This document shows positions 47,334-56,096 of a stretch of DNA of 64,000 bases, in pieces. Position numbers and translations under genes: made by a program. Source of the stretch: Proteus penneri (GTDB lineage: Bacteria; Pseudomonadota; Gammaproteobacteria; Enterobacterales; Enterobacteriaceae); NCBI RefSeq assembly GCF_003144535.1, contig NZ_PHFJ01000009.1:1-64000 (forward strand), written 5' to 3'. Under the pieces are notes generated by a model, which was not told where the DNA came from, searched no databases, and saw only the letters and a program-made list of their open reading frames with translations. Numbering within the stretch: position 1 is the stretch's first letter; every line of letters begins with the position of its first letter.

Positions 47334-48782
47334 TTATGGCATTATTGGTTCAATACTTAACTCGCCCTTATTTGTGTCTAATTTTAGCATCTGAGATTCA
47401 GTCACTTTTAATAGTTCAGGCCCCAAATTTACTAACATGGGTAAATGCATTTCAGACGCGATAATGGCACTGTGAGAAAGGACATCGCCTTTGGCTAACA
47501 CTATTCCCACGAATTTTTTATATTCCAATTGAATTAATGTGGAAGGAAAAATCTCTTTGGCGACCAAGATAGCGGGTTGTGAAGGGGTAAAGCTTGGGCG
47601 AGTTTTATCTTGTAAATGATAAAGTACTTGATTACGCAGATCACGAAGATCGAGTTCACGTGCGCGTAAATAAGGGTCGGTGAGAGCACAATACAACTGT
47701 GTTCTTTCTTGCATTTCATCTGACCAACTTTGCTGGGCACTGATCTTCTTTTCTTTGATGCGATCAATCACACTTGTGATTAATTCATCATCATCTAACA
47801 TCATGATATGGCCGTTAAAAATGGCACCGATATGCTCACCTAATTTTTCACTAGCTTTATTGGCACTCTGTTTTAGTGCTTTTAGCGTGCTTTTTATTGC
47901 AAATTTAAGTTTGCCGATTTGAGCATCAATATCAATCGGTTCAGATAAGTTTTCGATAGGTGAAAGTTCTATTTCATGCCAAATAAAAGCAGGGGCCTTA
48001 ATTTGGGTGACGGGGGCTAAAATGCCTTTTAATGTTAGGGTATTAGAATCAGAAGATAACTCCTCTCCAAAGCCATTTTGGGCAAGTTCAAGAAAAGCTG
48101 CAATCGCCTCCTCTTCTTGTTCACCAGAGGCAATTAGCGTTATCTCATCACCTTGGCGAATTTGTATTAATGAAAGCTGATTTAAACTGAGAGGATTAAT
48201 ACGCCTATCCCCTTTAACTAATTGATAATCAGCCTGAAAAGCAGAAAGTACCTCAACTAACGTTGCGGCCGGTCTGACGTGTAGACCATGGGGATTACGA
48301 ACAACCCAACTTGCCTCTTTACCGTGAATTTTGACAGTGGCATTAATATCATTTTTAGATTGAACGAAATTTTCACCAAGTTGGATTTTCTTTGGATATA
48401 AAGAATTTGAAGCTTCTTCAATCACTTTTTCTAGTGATGCGCCTGAAGATGCGGCTACAACTGCAGCAAGCGTTCCTTCAACTAAAGGCGCTGAGCAGAG
48501 GGTGACTTTCTCAGCTAGCTCTGGATCAAGTAACTCAATCGCAGTTTCTGCACTTAGTATTGCACTACCTAAATCCATCATCACAACAATAGATTGTGCT
48601 GGTGAAAGCGATTCTATCGCCGTCATAATTTTAACGGCATCAGTGCCAATGGCATGTTCGTCATCGTTGACACCTGCGGCAACCGCAAGCTGGCAATGAG
48701 TTGGATTAAGCATCTGACTGGCAAGTTCTGCCACACCATCTGCGAGATGTTTACTATGAGAAACAATAACAATATTTATCAT
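47334..48782 (-). CDS. dhaM: DhaM, PTS phosphoryl donor of dihydroxyacetone kinase
   Basis: 482 residues (E. coli 472) in three domains: mannose-type EIIA (~1-135, phospho-His9 in SHSKHLADG), HPr-like (~155-240, NPHGLHVRPAATLVEV) and a truncated Enzyme I-like domain (~265-482, GDVLSHSAIIASEMHLPMLVN). It relays phosphate from EI/HPr to ADP bound to DhaL. AAAGG precedes the ATG. Third gene of dhaKLM; no dhaR activator is adjacent. Confidence 0.95.
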   Translation of the reverse strand: MINIVIVSHSKHLADGVAELASQMLNPTHCQLAVAAGVNDDEHAIGTDAVKIMTAIESLSPAQSIVVMMDLGSAILSAETAIELLDPELAEKVTLCSAPLVEGTLAAVVAASSGASLEKVIEEASNSLYPKKIQLGENFVQSKNDINATVKIHGKEASWVVRNPHGLHVRPAATLVEVLSAFQADYQLVKGDRRINPLSLNQLSLIQIRQGDEITLIASGEQEEEAIAAFLELAQNGFGEELSSDSNTLTLKGILAPVTQIKAPAFIWHEIELSPIENLSEPIDIDAQIGKLKFAIKSTLKALKQSANKASEKLGEHIGAIFNGHIMMLDDDELITSVIDRIKEKKISAQQSWSDEMQERTQLYCALTDPYLRARELDLRDLRNQVLYHLQDKTRPSFTPSQPAILVAKEIFPSTLIQLEYKKFVGIVLAKGDVLSHSAIIASEMHLPMLVNLGPELLKVTESQMLKLDTNKGELSIEPIMP

Positions 48783-48810
48783 GGTAGACCTTTATGGGTT
48801 GCTTGGTCAG

Positions 48811-49443
48811 TTATGCATTAATACTATTTGCAAGGGCTTGTATCATCAGTACCACAGAAGCACTGCCGGGATCTTTATGTCCGATACTGCGCTCACCTAA
48901 GTAGCTTGCTCGCCCTTTTCGAGCCTGCATCGGAATGGTATTTTCAGCCGCTTTTTCAGCGACAACTTGTGCTTGATTGAGGGCTTCTTTGATAGAAAGA
49001 TTTTGTTCACTCGAGTGTTTTAATGACTCAACCACCGGCCACCAAACATCACACATGGTTTTGTCATTTGGCTCTGCTTTTCCTCGGCTTACAATGCCTT
49101 CTACACCTTCTGTTACCATTTCAACAAGTTGATTAAGTTCTAAGTTTTGCAATGCAGCCGTGGGTTTGGCGGCACGAATAAAGAAGGTGCCAAATAGTGG
49201 GCCACTTGCTCCACCAATATTTGAGAGCAATGTCATACCTGTGGTTTTAAGGATTGTGCCAATATCTTGTCCTTCAAATTCAGGTAGTTTTTCTTGCACT
49301 TTTCTAAAGCCTCGGTTCATATTTAAACCGTGGTCAGCATCACCAATTTCACGATCTAAGTCTGTCAGATAATCACTATTTTGTTCAAAAAGTGATGCGC
49401 ATTGTTGTAACCAAAGAATGATTTGAGCATGTGTTAAAGCCAT
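48811..49443 (-). CDS. dhaL: DhaL, ADP-binding subunit of dihydroxyacetone kinase
   Basis: 210 residues, the same as E. coli. The Mg/ADP-binding signature DREIGDADHGLNMNRGF lies near the N-terminus, with ISNIGGASGPLFGTFF (here LSNIGGASGPLFGT) and a C-terminal GERSIGHKDPGS. DhaL holds ADP permanently and passes phosphate from DhaM to dihydroxyacetone on DhaK. Confidence 0.96.
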   Translation of the reverse strand: MALTHAQIILWLQQCASLFEQNSDYLTDLDREIGDADHGLNMNRGFRKVQEKLPEFEGQDIGTILKTTGMTLLSNIGGASGPLFGTFFIRAAKPTAALQNLELNQLVEMVTEGVEGIVSRGKAEPNDKTMCDVWWPVVESLKHSSEQNLSIKEALNQAQVVAEKAAENTIPMQARKGRASYLGERSIGHKDPGSASVVLMIQALANSINA

Positions 49444-49472
49444 TTTTTGTTCCTTTTCTTGTGATTAAAGAC

Positions 49473-50537
49473 TTATTTCACCATCGCTGGTGTATTCACA
49501 GGGGCATCCCATAAGGTAAGTAATTCATTATCAACTTTTAATAACGTTATTGAGATCCCTGTCATATCGAGCGAAGTACAATAAGAACCAATTAAAGAAC
49601 GTTCGATGGTCAAGCCAAATTTTTCACAGCATTGAGTTAAACGGTTATAAACACCATAAAGTTCAGATTGTGGTGTGGCACCAAGGTTATTCACTAAGAC
49701 AATGACGCGATCGCCAGATTTTAACGGCTGTTTTTCCTGCTTTTCATCGATCCAAGTGCCGTTTTCACGATCCCAATTGCGGATCACTCGTTGATAGTGA
49801 CCATTTTCAATTAAGGTATTAAACATGGCATCAACGGTATCATTGAGAGAAGTAAATTTACGGCGGTCAATACCCGGTTCACCATGAATACCGACACCAA
49901 ACTCCATTTCATTTTCAGGTAAAGTAAAAGAGGGTTTTCCTGCGGCTGGAACCGTACAGGCTTCTAAGGCGATACCGATAGAAAAACCATTGTTATTAAT
50001 GTGGTGACCTAATTTAACTAGTTCATCTAGAGAGTCGCCTCTTTCTGCTGCCGCGCCCAGTAGTTTTTCTATTAAAACGGTATTGGCAACACCACGGCGC
50101 CCTGCGGTATATAAGCTATCTTTTACCGCTACATCATCATCAACTAATACAGTTGCGATTTTTACACCGTCGTCATGAAGCAGTTCTGTTGCTGTTTCAA
50201 AGTTAAGTACATCACCGGTGTAGTTTTTCACGATCATTAAAACACCTTCACCGCTATCAATCTCTTTGGCGCAGTCATACATTTTATCTGGCGTTGGTGA
50301 CGTAAATATTTCACCCGGACATGCACCATCAAGCATTCCTTTACCCACAAAACCTGCATGCATAGGTTCATGCCCGCTACCACCGCCGGACAATAGCGCA
50401 ACTTTATCTTTTACTGGAGCATCTTTTCGCGTGACATAAAAAGAGGAGGGATGAAGTTTGATTTCAGGATGGGCTTTTGCAAAGCCTTGTAGTTGTTCAG
50501 ATAACACATCATCAACTCGATTAATCAGCTTTTTCAT
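49473..50537 (-). CDS. dhaK: DhaK, dihydroxyacetone-binding subunit
   Basis: 354 residues (E. coli 356). LLSGGGSGHEPMHAGFVGKGMLDGA forms the substrate pocket, and the His that binds dihydroxyacetone covalently is in GVGIHGEPGIDRRKF. First gene of the dhaKLM operon with GGAG 8 bases from the ATG. The product feeds dihydroxyacetone phosphate into glycolysis. Confidence 0.97.
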   Translation of the reverse strand: MKKLINRVDDVLSEQLQGFAKAHPEIKLHPSSFYVTRKDAPVKDKVALLSGGGSGHEPMHAGFVGKGMLDGACPGEIFTSPTPDKMYDCAKEIDSGEGVLMIVKNYTGDVLNFETATELLHDDGVKIATVLVDDDVAVKDSLYTAGRRGVANTVLIEKLLGAAAERGDSLDELVKLGHHINNNGFSIGIALEACTVPAAGKPSFTLPENEMEFGVGIHGEPGIDRRKFTSLNDTVDAMFNTLIENGHYQRVIRNWDRENGTWIDEKQEKQPLKSGDRVIVLVNNLGATPQSELYGVYNRLTQCCEKFGLTIERSLIGSYCTSLDMTGISITLLKVDNELLTLWDAPVNTPAMVK

Positions 50538-50806
50538 CTTAAATGCTCCATTTGAAATTTGTGTTTAGTCTTCAAACTAGAAATAGGGGTTCTGGTTTGG
50601 GGGCTGACAAATTATTTATTAAAGGATTGGCAAACACAGTATCAATCGGCGTGTTTGTTTTATTTAAAACATAAGAATTATTTTTATTTAGCTTAAAAAT
50701 GAATCTACATCATTTATCTTTCTATAAGAATAAGTTAGTCAAATAACCTGTCAGAATGGGAGCAAGATCATAAAAATAAATGAAAAAGAGTATCTGTTTG
50801 TGATGG

Positions 50807-51067
50807 TTACATGTTTTGCAAAAGCGTCAATGCTTTATCTCGTTGCTCTGGAGAAAGATTTTTAATGACATCTAATAACAACGTATTCTTGTTTTTTGCG
50901 CTAGGCATAAGGGTGTGACTAAACGTGAGGTTTAAAACAAAGGTATGTCCGCATTCAGGATCACGACAAGCGCAATAGAGATCGGATAACTCTTTGTGTT
51001 TACGATTACTTTTCTTTATAAGCGCTTTTTCACCACATTCAGGACAAAAGATAGTTAAGACACGCAT
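50807..51067 (-). CDS. Ogr/Delta-family phage zinc-finger activator
   Basis: 86 residues. The pattern CPECG-x15-20-CACRDPECGHTFV with C4 spacing and the following LTFSHTLMPS is the signature of P2 Ogr / P4 Delta late-gene activators, which contact the RNA polymerase alpha subunit. The tail (~55-86) is divergent. With the P2-like holin beside it this is a phage remnant or a domesticated regulator. Confidence 0.85.
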   Translation of the reverse strand: MRVLTIFCPECGEKALIKKSNRKHKELSDLYCACRDPECGHTFVLNLTFSHTLMPSAKNKNTLLLDVIKNLSPEQRDKALTLLQNM

Positions 51068-51224
51068 ATTATTTTTCTCTTTACTAAGGGCTATCGGATA
51101 CCTTCTATATTAGCTTAAAATTGTATTATAACCAGCCTATTTATTGTTTTTTTATATAAATATTTGTTTTATGGTTGTTTAAAGGCATATAAAACAAGTT
51201 TATTTGTATTGTTTGGTGTGAATA

Positions 51225-51270
51225 GTTCGGTTATTGTCGGTTAAAGCATGATAGCCGACAATAACCGAAC
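51225..51270. repeat. Long perfect inverted repeat between ogr-like and holin genes
   Basis: Sixteen-base perfect arms (51225-51240 GTTCGGTTATTGTCGG and its complement at 51255-51270) flank a 14-base spacer. No T tail on either strand, so not an intrinsic terminator. It could be an operator for the Ogr-like protein or a phage attachment/control site. Confidence 0.8.
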
Positions 51271-51424
51271 AAACTTACTAGCCTGAAATACAAACTTTGT
51301 CGATAATGATTTTACGTTAAACCATATGGAGATAAGTAACGCTTTACAGATTATCTGATGAATGTTGGGAGGAGAGGGTTCTTTTTACGGTTAAAAAAAG
51401 TGTGATCAGAGATGAGGTGTATTC

Positions 51425-51727
51425 ATGGATGAATATGACAGCACATTGATATCGTTAGTGGTAGTGGGCGCTTTTATTGCATTAGGAAAGATGCTCGTTG
51501 CGAATGAAACAATGACATTAAGATTGTTTATCGGCAAAATTATTTTAGGCTCGGCGGTTTCTGTTGTTGCTGGCGCACTGCTTATTTTATGGCCTGGAAT
51601 TGATTCTGTCGCAGTAATGGGGATTGGCTCAGCGCTCGGTATTGTGGGTTATCAGTTAGTCGAAATCTGGTTACGTAAACGAGGTAATCAATTTTTTTCA
51701 GGGAAAGAAAAAGAGGATACCAAGTAA
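51425..51727 (+). CDS. P2 gpY-like holin
   Basis: 100 residues that align with recalled phage P2 holin Y: LISLVVVGAFIALGKMLVANETMTLRLFIGKIILGSAVSVVAGALLI and GIGSALGIVGYQLVEI. Three transmembrane helices and a charged C-tail (KRGNQFFSGKEKEDTK), typical of class I holins. GAGGTG precedes the ATG. It would permeabilise the inner membrane, but the endolysin gene that follows in P2 is absent here. Confidence 0.85.
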   Translation: MDEYDSTLISLVVVGAFIALGKMLVANETMTLRLFIGKIILGSAVSVVAGALLILWPGIDSVAVMGIGSALGIVGYQLVEIWLRKRGNQFFSGKEKEDTK

Positions 51728-51799
51728 AAAGTGCAATATGTTTTCATCATAAAAAGTCGATAAAGTCAGTTTTGTCTCGAATGACTAAGGTGTTAGGTC

Positions 51800-52009
51800 A
51801 TGTTCAACAAACAAGCGTTATATGCATGGATTGCAATACTGGCGTTTAGTTTGGGTTGGATTGCTCAAGGATGGCATCGAGATAATATAGCGTTAGAACA
51901 ACGGATGTTAATAACGGTAATCGAAGATCAAGCAAACAGGGATGTTTGTCTTGATCTTCACTTTTTTCTTTATCATCCATCTAAATATGCTGACATCCTT
52001 TTGGGCTAA
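51800..52009 (+). pseudogene. Truncated LysB/Rz-like spanin remnant
   Basis: 69 residues. The first ~45 (one transmembrane helix YAWIAILAFSLGWIAQGW, then charged helix start HRDNIALEQRMLITVIEDQ) look like the N-terminus of an i-spanin or LysB protein of ~140 residues. After ~residue 48 the sequence loses that character and runs into the 3' end of the convergent NAD-kinase-like gene (29-base overlap). Probably a junction where the prophage was deleted. Confidence 0.5.
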
Positions 52010-52925
52010 TTAATTGGCCTTGTATGTCAGCGATACCGATGTGGGCAATGCAACCCGCATTAAATTGTAAATAGTCATCTTCTATACCATCAGAGAAAAT
52101 TACGCCATTTTCTGGCATCAAAGATTCTAATTGCAACGGTGAATCTGGCTCAATCGTGCCGAAAGTGAGTGCCACTCCGGTCGTTCTGCTTGGAAACGGT
52201 TCTCTTACACTAAATTGTAATTTTCGTTCACTCCAGTTAAAACCTTGTAACAGAGGGTGCGAAGTTTCTCCTGTAATGGCCATCGCACCAGCAAGAATAG
52301 ATTGAAACCAACCTGTTGATCCCAGTCCTGTTGATACAATAATGCCTGATGAAGATTGCGCTTCTTGAACGCCACTCCATTGTAAAATATACCGTGCGGA
52401 GGTGTGACTTTTAGGGCCAATAAATAAGTCATTCACTGCTAATAGTGATTGACCATCATTGGTTGTCGCTTGCGCGAATGTGACCGTTTTAAATGGCATT
52501 TTTTGATTAATGGTATTAATGACTGTCTCTTTTAATTGCCCTATTTCAAAGGGTAATAATTTACCATCCCATCTTGATGGATCAGGATTTATGGCAATAA
52601 TGGGCTGTCCATTAAGGTATTTTAATGTATTAGCAACCAATCCATCTTGACCGATCACCACCACAATGTCGTGGGGTGAAAATTGATAGCTAGGTAATAA
52701 ACCTCTTTCTAAAAGTTGAAAACGCCCTAATGATTTTAAAATCAGTTCAGCTTCTGTTAATTGTTTTTGATATAAATTGTGTTCATTGAGGTAATCCTTT
52801 ACCTCAACATTGTTGTGTTCTAGATAGAATTTGGCTTGTGACCAAGTATTAAAACGCTCGATTAATTCCTGTAAACGGCTTTTTCTCATCACCAGTACGA
52901 AGCGAAAATCGTTATTACGTTGCAT
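51981..52925 (-). CDS. Degenerate NAD-kinase-superfamily protein
   Basis: 314 residues. The NAD kinase fold is recognisable: DIVVVIGQDGLVANTLKYL replaces the GGDG loop (GQDG at ~92-95), NPDPSRWDGKLLPFE, and VSTGLGSTGWFQSI matches the second NAD-binding motif. The first catalytic Gly is changed, so catalysis is uncertain; an NAD-binding sensor is possible. Its ATG overlaps the stop of the SPFH gene (TAATG), so the two are coupled. Control by the divergent NrtR-type regulator fits an NAD-related role. Confidence 0.7.
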   Translation of the reverse strand: MQRNNDFRFVLVMRKSRLQELIERFNTWSQAKFYLEHNNVEVKDYLNEHNLYQKQLTEAELILKSLGRFQLLERGLLPSYQFSPHDIVVVIGQDGLVANTLKYLNGQPIIAINPDPSRWDGKLLPFEIGQLKETVINTINQKMPFKTVTFAQATTNDGQSLLAVNDLFIGPKSHTSARYILQWSGVQEAQSSSGIIVSTGLGSTGWFQSILAGAMAITGETSHPLLQGFNWSERKLQFSVREPFPSRTTGVALTFGTIEPDSPLQLESLMPENGVIFSDGIEDDYLQFNAGCIAHIGIADIQGQLISPKGCQHI

Positions 52926-53944
52926 TATTTACCCCCTTTTTTCATGAATTGGCTAAATAAATCAGGGGTGATATTTAGTTCGCCAATTTTTCCTGAATTC
53001 AGCGCTAAGGTTTCAAATGCCATGGCCATTAACTGTTGTGAGTCCATTTTTGCTAGCGCCATGGCTTTTAGGTTTTCAACTGGTAATTCACGATAAGCAC
53101 GCATAGTCGCCTCAATGGCATAAGCATCGGCTTCTGATTGTGTTCGCTGATTTTCAGCACTTAACGCGACCAATTCTTTGCGTTTTGCTTCTGCATTAAC
53201 CTTCGCTTCAAGGCGCTCTTTTTCAATCTCGGCTTGTTCTCGTAATAATGTACGTTCATTTTCTAAGCGTGCTTCTTCAATTTCTTGACGTTTACGTTGA
53301 ACGGATAAATCGGTTTCTAACTCAGCTTCTTTAATGGTGCGTTCTTGTTCTACTGAGAATTTACGGCGAGCATAAATGGCATCATCGGCTTCTTTCAGTA
53401 AGGATTCTCTCGCTTCGGCTTCTAGTGCTTTTAAAGTTTCTGGTGATGGTGTGATTGCCGCAATAGAGACATCTAAAATTGCAATACCTAATGCTTCTAA
53501 TGACGAGTGTTCAATCAATTGTTCCATCACCAAAGTGACTAATGATTGGCTGAGTAATAATGCTTCTCTAAGTGGGGTACTTTGGATCTTTGCTTGAATT
53601 AAGGTTTGTGCAATACGTACAACGCGATCACTGAGTTTGAGTGGATCTTCAGAGGCATAAGACTTGCCGTTTTTACTCAAGTTAAAATTGAGCACTTCTG
53701 CCGCTTTTTCAGGCGCTTTGACCTGAAATGAAATTTGCCCTTGAATGCGTAACCCCTGAAAGTCTGCGGTTTGGAAGTTAAAAATAAAAGGGGCTTCTTG
53801 AGCGTTTAAAGGTAATGCCGCAATAGAGGTTGTGGCTGAGTTATACCAAAAACTTAAGCCTTTACCTTGTTGGCGGATTTTGCCATTAACGGATTTAATG
53901 ATAAATGTTGATGAGTCAGCTTTAAAATAATTTAAGTTAAACAT
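52925..53944 (-). CDS. SPFH/band-7 domain protein without a membrane anchor
   Basis: 339 residues. Residues ~10-165 form a band-7 domain (QGLRIQGQISFQVKAPEKAAEVLNF; LGIAILDVSIAAITPSPETLKALEAEARES), and ~165-280 a long charged coiled coil (KRRKFSVEQERTIKEAELE...), as in prohibitins, stomatins and flotillins. No N-terminal hydrophobic segment is present, unlike most family members. AAGGA precedes the ATG. In an operon with the NAD-kinase-like gene. Confidence 0.8.
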   Translation of the reverse strand: MFNLNYFKADSSTFIIKSVNGKIRQQGKGLSFWYNSATTSIAALPLNAQEAPFIFNFQTADFQGLRIQGQISFQVKAPEKAAEVLNFNLSKNGKSYASEDPLKLSDRVVRIAQTLIQAKIQSTPLREALLLSQSLVTLVMEQLIEHSSLEALGIAILDVSIAAITPSPETLKALEAEARESLLKEADDAIYARRKFSVEQERTIKEAELETDLSVQRKRQEIEEARLENERTLLREQAEIEKERLEAKVNAEAKRKELVALSAENQRTQSEADAYAIEATMRAYRELPVENLKAMALAKMDSQQLMAMAFETLALNSGKIGELNITPDLFSQFMKKGGK

Positions 53945-53960
53945 AGTATTTCCTTTTTAA

Positions 53961-54035
53961 GTGTCTTTATGACAATAATTGGATTGTGTCCTATCGACAC
54001 TATCGTTGTCAACTGATTTAGTGTCTTTATGACAA
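53961..54035. promoter_or_regulatory. Three NrtR-type operator boxes
   Basis: The 15-base dyad GTGTC-N5-GACAM occurs at 53961-53975, 53986-54000 (perfect GTGTC-CTATC-GACAC) and 54021-54035. Boxes 1 and 3 are identical (GTGTCTTTATGACAA). All lie in the divergent promoter region between the SPFH gene and the NrtR-like gene. Confidence 0.75.
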
Positions 54036-54097
54036 AATTTGATTTTTTGCTGTTTAACCTTAAAATAGCCTTATCGTTTTCTAATAAAGCTTCCGTC

Positions 54098-54811
54098 ATG
54101 AATGAACAAGATTTTTTAGCCAGTTATAACCGTCGTGATTTCCTATCTCCACTAATCACCGTTGATGCCGTGCTGTTTACTTATCATGAAGAGCAGCTAA
54201 AAGTGTTGTTGGTGAAAAGAGGGGAGCATCCTGAAAAAGGAAAATGGGGTTTACCCGGTGGGTTTGTTGATGAAGTGCAGGACAAATGCCTTGAAGATAC
54301 AGTGCTCAGAAAATTAAAAGAGAAAACGGGTGTGATCCCTCCTTATATTGAGCAACTCTGTTCAGTGGGAAATAGCCAGCGTGACGCAAGAGGTTGGTCA
54401 GTAACGGTTTGTTATACCGCGTTGATTGCACATCAAGCCTGTGAAGCACATATTGATACTGTGGATTCGGTAATGTGGTGCCCTATTGATGAGGTTACAC
54501 AACAAAGCTTAGCCTTTGATCATCAAGAATTAATTACACAAGCGAGAGAGCGATTAAAGCAAAAATCACTCTATTCAATTGTTCCCGGATTTGCATTACC
54601 CGAGGTGTTTACCTTGCCTGAGTTACAACATGTTCATGAAATTTTGATTGGGAAAGAGATCCAGAAAAAATCATTTAGACGACGCATCGAACAGGCAGAT
54701 TTATTGATTGATACTGGTGAAAAACGGGCAGAGAGAGGACGCCCTGCAAGTCTATATCGACTCAAAGAGGCGTCGGCAGATTATCGTTTTATTCGTAATC
54801 TTGAGTTTTAA
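54098..54811 (+). CDS. nrtR: NrtR-family Nudix transcriptional regulator
   Basis: 237 residues from ATG 54098, where family-like [15 protein letters not shown] begins (an upstream ATG at 54029 falls inside operator box 3 and is rejected). Nudix domain (~20-150) with a degenerate box [26 protein letters not shown], followed by [23 protein letters not shown] typical of NrtR. The C-terminal winged HTH (~165-235) includes [30 protein letters not shown]. NrtR proteins repress NAD genes and release DNA on binding ADP-ribose. It is divergent from the SPFH/NAD-kinase-like operon and convergent with aes (4-base overlap). Confidence 0.85.
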   Translation: MNEQDFLASYNRRDFLSPLITVDAVLFTYHEEQLKVLLVKRGEHPEKGKWGLPGGFVDEVQDKCLEDTVLRKLKEKTGVIPPYIEQLCSVGNSQRDARGWSVTVCYTALIAHQACEAHIDTVDSVMWCPIDEVTQQSLAFDHQELITQARERLKQKSLYSIVPGFALPEVFTLPELQHVHEILIGKEIQKKSFRRRIEQADLLIDTGEKRAERGRPASLYRLKEASADYRFIRNLEF

Positions 54812-55776
54812 TTTTTGAGTTGTTTAACAAAATAATCGGCGCCATCTCGGATGGCGTCATCAGCCACTTTTATCATACGTGAATAATGTAAAAAGGCATG
54901 TAATGTGCCAGAATACATTTTATATTCACAAGGTAATTGATGGGCTTCTAGCGTTTTAAATAACGTCACACTATCATCAATAAGTGGGTCGTATTGTGCG
55001 CTGGCGATAAAGCAAGGTGGAATATCTTGCGTCAAATCGTTATTAAATAAGCAATAATAAGGTGCGTCACGACTGCCAAGTGCGGTTAAATACGCATTAT
55101 CATATTCTTCGAGATCTTGCTGGCGTAATCCATCCCATTCACCTCCATAAAGTCGGCGGCTGGTGGAATCACGTAAGCCATATAATCCATACCAAAGTAA
55201 AGCTGCGCTCACTTTGCCACAGTGAACGTGTTTGTCACGCAACCATAACACGGTGGCAAGTGATAACATGGCACCTGCGGAGTCACCAGCAAAACCAATA
55301 CATTGAGTATTAATATTGTGGTGTTTTGCATTTTGATGATAATACTGACAAACCTGTGCGGATTCATCAATGGCTTGGGGATAGCGCGCTTGCGGTGACA
55401 GTGAATAATCAATACCAATAACGGTACAGCCAGTATAGCTGGCAAGCAGTCGCATAATGCGATCGTGGGTATCTAAATTCCCTAAAATAAAACCGCCACC
55501 ATGCAGATAATAGAGAGTTGCGGGTGTTTTTTCTTTGGGTTGATAAAGACGCGTTAATACATTTCCATAAGAAGTACTAACCGAAATATCTTTTACATTA
55601 AACATCTCTGGTGCGTCTGCATTCCAATAACGTCTGTCTTGATTATAAGCAAGGCGCATAGAAGGGTAGTCATTACTTTCCGGCGCAGGTTGCGGATTAT
55701 CTGCATAATATTGCATAACTTGCTTCATTTCTGGCGAAATAAGTTCTAGCACATTGATTTTATTTTTAATATTCAT
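54808..55776 (-). CDS. aes: Acetyl esterase Aes
   Basis: 322 residues (E. coli 319) nearly collinear with recalled Aes. HSL-family HGGGF motif in [25 protein letters not shown], nucleophile in GFAGDSAGA, Asp in QYDPLIDD and His in GTLHAFLHY complete the triad. Hydrolyses short acyl esters; E. coli Aes also modulates MalT. ATG 55776 follows GGAGG. Confidence 0.95.
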   Translation of the reverse strand: MNIKNKINVLELISPEMKQVMQYYADNPQPAPESNDYPSMRLAYNQDRRYWNADAPEMFNVKDISVSTSYGNVLTRLYQPKEKTPATLYYLHGGGFILGNLDTHDRIMRLLASYTGCTVIGIDYSLSPQARYPQAIDESAQVCQYYHQNAKHHNINTQCIGFAGDSAGAMLSLATVLWLRDKHVHCGKVSAALLWYGLYGLRDSTSRRLYGGEWDGLRQQDLEEYDNAYLTALGSRDAPYYCLFNNDLTQDIPPCFIASAQYDPLIDDSVTLFKTLEAHQLPCEYKMYSGTLHAFLHYSRMIKVADDAIRDGADYFVKQLKN

Positions 55777-56046
55777 TAGCCCCTCCAATTATCACTATGC
55801 GGTATTGTAAATGTTAGGGCTTAATAAACTGGGATCTTGGTATCCAATATTGAAGGTTAGAAAAGTATTGAGGGGGGGCTCACTGAAAATGTGATTTTGC
55901 GTTGATATCAAATTAAAGGCTAAAGTTTGATAGATTGCACAGTTTTTCTTAACTAAATAATGCTGTTAGGAATAAAAATAATCATAGCGTTCAGATCAGC
56001 GGTCGAAAAGCGTTCTTCTTAAGAATGAGTACAAAGGTTGAATTGA

Positions 56047-56090
56047 TAAAAAGAGAATAACCCGTAATAAACTAAACGGATTATTCTCTT
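56047..56090 (-). terminator. Terminator of the terY3-PP2C-kinase unit
   Basis: Ten-base AAGAGAATAA/TTATTCTCTT arms plus inner CCG/CGG pairing, with TTTTT on the minus strand. Directly follows the kinase stop. Confidence 0.88.
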
Positions 56091-56096
56091 ACTTTA

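Noticed and set aside
54029..54097. Upstream extension of the NrtR protein
   Set aside because: The ATG at 54029 lies inside an operator box and the extra residues do not resemble NrtR N-termini.
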